A stretch of DNA of 64,000 nucleotides from Phalacrocorax aristotelis (Eukaryota > Chordata > Aves > Suliformes > Phalacrocoracidae): positions 1,719,001 through 1,783,000 of the forward strand of contig NC_134282.1 in the NCBI RefSeq assembly GCF_949628215.1. Direction: 5' to 3'. The notes beneath the pieces are model-generated. The model was not told where the DNA came from. It saw only the letters and a list, made by a program, of their open reading frames with translations, and made no database searches. The translations under genes and the position numbers were made by a program. How positions within the stretch are numbered: the first letter of the stretch is position 1; every line of letters starts with the position of its first letter. Shown here one piece after another: positions 58,740-64,000 of this stretch.

Positions 58740-58800
58740 GCGCTGGCCCTTTAAGTGCTCTGACGTCAGCACTGCGCAGCCATGGCAACGGCCCGTCACG
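58740..58800 (+). promoter_or_regulatory. GNB4: Core promoter cluster: CRE, dyad, RFX X-box-like site
   Basis: Downstream of the GC-box array lie a consensus CRE TGACGTCA (58761-58768), embedded in the dyad AGTGCT/AGCACT (58754-58759, 58768-58773), and GCAGCCATGGCAAC (58776-58789). The latter resembles the RFX X-box (GTNRCC spacer RGYAAC) with one mismatch in the left half. There is no TATA box. The cluster lies about 140-170 bases upstream of the donor at 58931, so a short first exon could begin just after it. Confidence 0.6.
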
Positions 58801-58930
58801 TTGGCCGGGTCCATGCGGGAGGGGGAGGAGCTCCTCCCGCCCTACCGAGCGCCATGGAGGCGGTGGGTCGGTGACACCCGCGCGGACCCTCACCGGGCGG
58901 CGGGCGGACGAACGGACGGACAGGCGGCAG
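58800..58930 (+). other. GNB4: Candidate non-coding first exon (5' UTR) of GNB4
   Basis: The sequence from about 58800 ends in GGCGGCAG followed by donor GTACCG (GT at 58931). The left boundary is a guess from the core promoter cluster. A second strong donor, CCGGCAG before GTAACG (GT at 59473), could define a longer or alternative first exon. An ATG at 58854 opens no recognisable protein. Transcript data would be needed to fix either end. Confidence 0.4.
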
Positions 58931-59940
58931 GTACCGGGGCGGAGGGGAGCCGCCGGACGGGACGGGACTCCGCTGGCCCCCACCCTCCCCCGGCGGCGGC
59001 CGGTCCCGCGGGGCGGTGGTGGCGCCCCCTCTCCGGGGAGCCCCGGGAGGCTGCGGGGGACCGCGGGCCTCGCTCCCCGCTCCGGCGGCCGCGCCGCGCT
59101 CGGAGCGGACTCGGGGAGACGGGCGGAGAGCGTGCGGCAGGGGCCGGGCGGGAGGTTCCGGTGCGCTTCCCGCCCGGGGCGGCGCCGCCCGGAGCGGGGC
59201 CGGGGGGGGGCTGGGCCCCGCTGCCCCTCAGCGCGGAGCTCCCGCACGGGCGGGCCCCCGCCCCGCCCCGCCCCGCCCCGCCCCGCTGCTGGCGGGCGGC
59301 CCCATCCCGCCCGGGAAAGGGAGGGGTATGGGCGGCACCACCGCGCCGCAGCGCCGGGGGGAGGGGGCGGTACTCGCCGGGGAGAGCCCAGCCGCAGCGG
59401 GGGGGAGCGCCCAGGCAGCCCCGGGCCTCGCCGCAGCCCGGCCGGCAGCGCCGCTGCGGGAACAGCCGGCAGGTAACGCCCCGCCGCCGGGGCTGGGGGG
59501 GGTCCCGCCGGGACGGAGTAGGGGGTCCCGCCGGGCGAGGGAGACCCGCCCGGGCGCCGCCCTCAGTCGTCGGGCGGGTGAGGGGCGCGGTCCCGCCTCA
59601 GGGTTGCGGGCGCCGGGGTCGGGGAGGGGTGGGCGGCGTGGCTGCCGGCCCTTTCCCCCGCTGCCGCCGCCGCCCCGGGGCGCGGGCATGCCGCGGCGCC
59701 GCGCTCGGCCTCCGGGGGGGAAGGGTGGTGGCGGGGCAGGGCCGGGCCGCGGCGGCCTCCGGAGGGCTCCCCGGATGGGGCGGCGGGGCGGTGGCCGGCG
59801 GGGAGGGTGGCGGCCGTGGGGCCGGGAGCCCCCTCGTGCCGGGGGTCGCCGTGCCGGGGCCGGCTCCGCAGATGCCCCGTGTGCGGGTGCTCGGAGGGCT
59901 CCTGCCTCCCCAGAGCGCCAGCCGCCCCCGCAGTCCGGCT

Positions 59941-62900
59941 TGGAAGTCTGTACAGCAACAGGCAGTTCCCGCCTTTATCCAACACGTAGGGAAACTCTTG
60001 TCTCTCTTCCTTTTTTATATTTTTATTTCTATACCTACCTACAACTTGTTCGGGTTGTGACATTCCGTAAATCCGCCTTGTGGCAAGGGGCTCTGACTGG
60101 CGTGTGTTGCGGGAGTGCTGTGTCAAGGGTAGGTCTGAGGGTACTCCCCATCTGCGGGAAAAGTGCAAAGTCATTAGATGCTTTTTGTATCATACTTTGT
60201 AGCTGTTGCTGCGTTACACACATAGATTTTTTTTTTTTTTTAATCTGCCCTTTTATCTGCACGTACTGCTGAGATTATCAACTTCTTTATTTTTTAGTTT
60301 GATCTCAATTGGAGATCGTGAAAAGCATCAAAATGGCTTATATCAGGTAGACACAAGTTTAGTTTATGCTGTAATATTATCTGAACTAATGCACAGTAAG
60401 GCTCCCATCTGTTCCTTCCTGTCAATTATACAGTTTGGGAATAGACATTTTATCTTTTATTAGACCGATTATCATAGCTTGGAAAATATATGATTTTCCA
60501 GGCTGCTTTTCAGTTCTGAAATAGGGACACGGTAAGTCTCAAAGCTAAGTATGAGTTGAGGAAAAAATTGCTTAGAGTTTAATTAGATTATATAGAATCA
60601 GTTTCTGAAACAGCAGAATGGTGGCTGCTCTCTGCTCGGTAGAGAGTGTTAGGAAAGGAAGGGGAAAGAATGGCAAAATGGTCTGCAGAGGAGAGGCAGG
60701 TAGCCAGCTTCTAAAACCCACTATAAAAGCGCTGGAAGAGATGAAAACAGTAGGCTTTGAGTCTGGTGGTTTTGACGTGTTCTGTGGAGTTCTGTGTTAT
60801 AGTTTGGTCTCTGCTTTGAAAAACGTTCTGTCCGTTTTCTCCTGAGAATCTGGCCGGGGGGTTGGAGCGATTGCTGGGTGGGACGTGGTGCCCTGCTGGC
60901 AGCTGGGTGCTTTTCCTCTTCCGCCAGTTGCCAGCGCAAGCTTGTTCTGGTTCGTAGAAGCTGCTGTGCTTCACCTACAGAGTTAGCCGCAGGAGTGTTT
61001 GTGCTTTCCAGAATTTCATACACTTCCCGAAGTATAAATAGAGGATCCGGAGGTTTTTGGTAGCTCTTTTGGCGAGTCGGTGGCTGTTGGGGGTGGGAAT
61101 ATTGGGGGACTGCGAAGTCGTTAGAGCGTGTAGAGGAAAACCTACAGCTGCTCCCTGGCTCCTACTGGAAAAACTGGAAGTAGTGTGAAAGATGGTCACT
61201 GATCTGACAATTAAGTGACAGATAAGTAGATGTAATTACTGGTTACAGTTGGGGAAAGTCTGAAGTAACGTTAACAGGAATAACAACTCTATCAACAAAT
61301 TAAAATGAAACAAACCACATGACAAACCCATACAATCCTGAAAGTCTTCTGATGGGATGGGGAATTTCAGTGGGTGGTTGTGATTCTTAAGCGTGATAGC
61401 TGGGGTGAAGTGAACTTGTGCTTCCAGAGAACAAACTGGTTTTTATTTTGGGCGAGGGGGCTAGGAAAAAGAGGGAGATCATAAGTACATGGATGTGTCT
61501 CGCCGGGTGTCTAATATGGCAAAATATAGGCAATATTAAATTATGTATATTTCTGTACAATTAGCAGTACAACTAGCTATATGGATTGAATATGTGGAGA
61601 ACCAAGGCTATAAGAATAATATATAATATCTTTTATCTCTTAATTACGAAAAATTTGAGTTTCAGCTTACAGGGGTGTCTTCTAGACTGTTCAAGTGGTG
61701 CAGCAAATAGCTGGTGCTCTGTCTCTTGTTCAGTCCTTTACCCAGTGCCTGAAAAGTTGGTCTCGATAGACTGTTTGGGTCATATAAATCTTGTACTTGA
61801 AGTTGTTGGCTACCAATGTCATCTCTTTTATTTATGTTGGGTAATGACATTTTCAACTATTATCTTCATGTTGCTTAGTTGAGTACTAATCTATCTAGTG
61901 TTTAATTTGTCCAAGCAGTTTCTAAAGAAAAACTTGGGACTCAAACTTAATTAGAAAACCTTGCAAAAATATTTTTGAATACAGAACCATGCATGGTTCT
62001 CTCCTAGAACATTTGAACTTTTAAAAATGCCACAAAATATATGAATATAAGACTTTGAAGGTGAAGAAACAAAAAAATAAACCTCCCACAATATGCGGCA
62101 CATTGTACATCTTCCTCAGCTACCGTCTTCTCTGCCAGAGTCATAAATTAAGGCTGTTGTGTCACTGAAGACAGGGCCGTTTGATTCATTGGTTAGCTCC
62201 AGATTCACTTTAAAAGGTGTCATCAAACTAGGAGGAAATTCAGAATCTCAGAGCTTGATGTGCAGTGCTTGCTCATGGAATGTAAATACTTAGGAACAAT
62301 GATAATGCAGTGATTGTGTTCTGTGCTTAATACTGTCTGAGAATATCAGTGCTCAGATTGATGCAATTCCTGAGTGCCTGGAACTTGCCGTTTAGAAAGT
62401 ATGCAGAGTATTACTAGTCAAGGAAATATTTTCAGTTCCACCAAAATTTTTCTGTCCTTTAATTGTGTGCAGACCTGTCACTTATTTCGTCTTCTGAAGC
62501 GTGTAATTAAATTTAGTCGTTATTGTTTTGTTCTTGTATGAAACCTCTGTTTTGCAACCCAGTGTTTTGTAATAGAATTTGTGTGAAAATGCTAAACGGG
62601 ACTAAAGCAAACGATCACAAAAAAATGACCGTATGCTCTTCTCTTTAAGATTGTGGTTTGGTATCTGATACTAGGGCAGAGCGCTTCACAGAGCTTTCTA
62701 GATAACGCGAGGCAGTGCTATACAAAGCTGCAGCTTTAATTTATAAAAAATCTGCCCTGTTTCGGGCTGTGTTAATGTGTTTGGCGGTGTGAACCATGAA
62801 ACAGTCCGTCTTTGCAGAGAGCCTGAAGCAAAAGACCAAGAGGTGGACTTCTTCGTGCTTTGAATGGATGTCAGCTTGGGTGCCATCAGTGATACTCGAT

Positions 62901-64000
62901 CTTCTGATTATTGTGAATTGCTGCAGTTAGTGTGGGGAAATACTATGGGGAGAAGATGAATGAGAACTTATCTGAGGGTTTATAAAAAACAGAATTAAAG
63001 CAAATGTAGATGGACATTGACTAGCAAATAGTCAGGCTCTTCAGTGAAGAGTTTCATTTCCTTTAAGATGTCTCAGCCTCCGAAAGTATGTGAAATGCTG
63101 ACATACAGTAAAACATATTGTGATTCAGTTACTATAACTCTTGCAGTCTTGTTGCCTTCTGAAATGACTTAAACTGGAAAGGAGGGGAAGGATAGAAGTG
63201 CCTGACTGTAATGCAGAGCAAAAAGCACTTTCAAGTTCCACCTATTAAAAAAATTAGTTGTTTGGAGGTAAAATAGGCTTGCCAGTTTGCAGAAGCTGTA
63301 GTTTTTCCCCTCCTTATGTTACATCTCAGACAAATATTAATCATATGGATTTTCAACAGAAGCCCAGTGTTTGAGTCATTCTGAATCCTACTGTTCTAAA
63401 ACATTAAAAGAGCTGAGTAATGTTAAGATTAAAATTATTTCATAAGATTTTAATTTTCAAAATGGGGGGGGAGGGGAGAGGACACACACCAAAATAAAAT
63501 AATCAAATCAGTTCCAGGATTGGATGTGTTTCTTAAATGAGATTGAAGATCTTGGAGCTGTTCTCGATGACTGGCTTGGCATCTTTGACAAGAACAAATA
63601 ACCGCCTCACAAACAGCACTGGGAGCTCTTGGGCCTGTTTGGTTGCTTTTCAGAGTGCAGATTTTAGCTCGGGTGGTCAGCATACAGCCTTGCACAGAGC
63701 TCCCAAGCAGTTTCAGGATGATTTGATTCTTGCACGGTTAATTTTTATATAAATTTTTGCTGTCCTATATATATATTTTTATTACTGTAGTAATTATTTC
63801 TAACATAAGTTACACTGTCATTTTCTTTATATTAAAATGCAATTTATGTGGTATTTGTACACATCTAAAGTCTTGCATTAAAATTGAAGATGCTTATTCA
63901 CAATCTATTGTTTTAGCACATGGGGTATTTAAAATTGATATGATTAAAAGATACATTTATCTGAGTTTTTTTCTGGTGACCCTTTCTGTCATGACATTGC
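59941..64000 (+). other. GNB4: Presumed first intron of GNB4
   Basis: GC content drops abruptly and no exon with family similarity is seen. I looked for the GNB4 N-terminal coding exon (MSELEQLRQEAE-type start) and did not find it. A TATAAATAG word at 61033-61041 and a 14-base T run near 60227 are the only small features. Open frames are short and unconvincing. Confidence 0.5.

Larger units (their letters stand above)
58380..59940 (+). promoter_or_regulatory. GNB4: CpG island, probable GNB4 promoter
   Basis: A 1.5-kb block of very high GC and CpG density with GC boxes on both strands (GGGCGG array 58691-58711; CCCCGCCCC array about 59258-59288). In human 3q26 the gene head-to-head with ACTL6A across a desert is GNB4, which encodes G-protein beta-4 and has a non-coding first exon followed by a long intron. 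Position and orientation here fit that. No GNB4 coding exon is present in the window, so the gene name is inference from synteny; any other divergent CpG-island gene or lncRNA is possible. Confidence 0.6.

Noticed and set aside
58342..60060. 572-codon open frame on + across the CpG island, and a 418-codon frame overlapping it (59016-60272)
   Set aside because: Very high GC removes stop codons, so several frames on both strands are open at once (including 328 codons on - at 58261-59247). The peptides are Gly/Arg/Pro/Ala-rich with no domain, and the frames run through strong splice donors.

Overview
The window is vertebrate nuclear DNA, almost certainly from a bird. The evidence is split genes with GT..AG introns, CpG-island promoters, chicken-repeat-1 (CR1) LINE 3' ends, and two solo LTRs of the TG..CA type with 5-bp target duplications that are common in neoavian birds. 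No prokaryotic operon, CRISPR array or plasmid/phage feature was seen.

Left part (1-15.3 kb): the 3' half of MRPL47 (mitochondrial ribosomal protein uL29m) runs on the + strand, with three terminal coding exons and a stop at 3033-3035. It converges on a complete ACTL6A gene (BAF53a, an actin-like subunit of chromatin-remodelling complexes) on the - strand. All 14 ACTL6A coding exons can be read with correct splice sites and phases. Together they give 429 codons plus stop, from ATG at 14743 to TAA at 5739. The ACTL6A promoter is a TATA-less CpG island with three CCAAT boxes, bordered by a 27-bp minisatellite. This tail-to-tail arrangement matches the ACTL6A/MRPL47 pair on human 3q26.

Middle part (15.3-58.3 kb): about 43 kb in which I can support no protein-coding exon. 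It holds two solo LTRs (17.2 kb on -, 53.7 kb on +), one well-preserved CR1 3' end (39.96 kb, -), one decayed CR1 reverse-transcriptase fragment (about 41.7-42.3 kb, +), several very old MIR-like or amniote-repeat fragments, short inverted repeats and GT-rich low-complexity tracts.

Right part (58.3-64 kb): a strong CpG island with GC boxes, a consensus CRE (TGACGTCA), an RFX X-box-like site and good + strand splice donors. By synteny with human 3q26 (ACTL6A followed head-to-head by GNB4) this is probably the GNB4 promoter and its non-coding first exon, with the coding exons beyond the right edge. No GNB4 coding sequence is visible, so this is inference.

No previously undescribed gene system is evident. 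The items most worth a check are the candidate GNB4 promoter architecture, a clustered set of inverted repeats in the last ACTL6A intron, a 29-nt near-perfect palindrome in the desert, loss of the Met43 codon that human ACTL6A uses to start a shorter isoform, and the minisatellite abutting the ACTL6A promoter.
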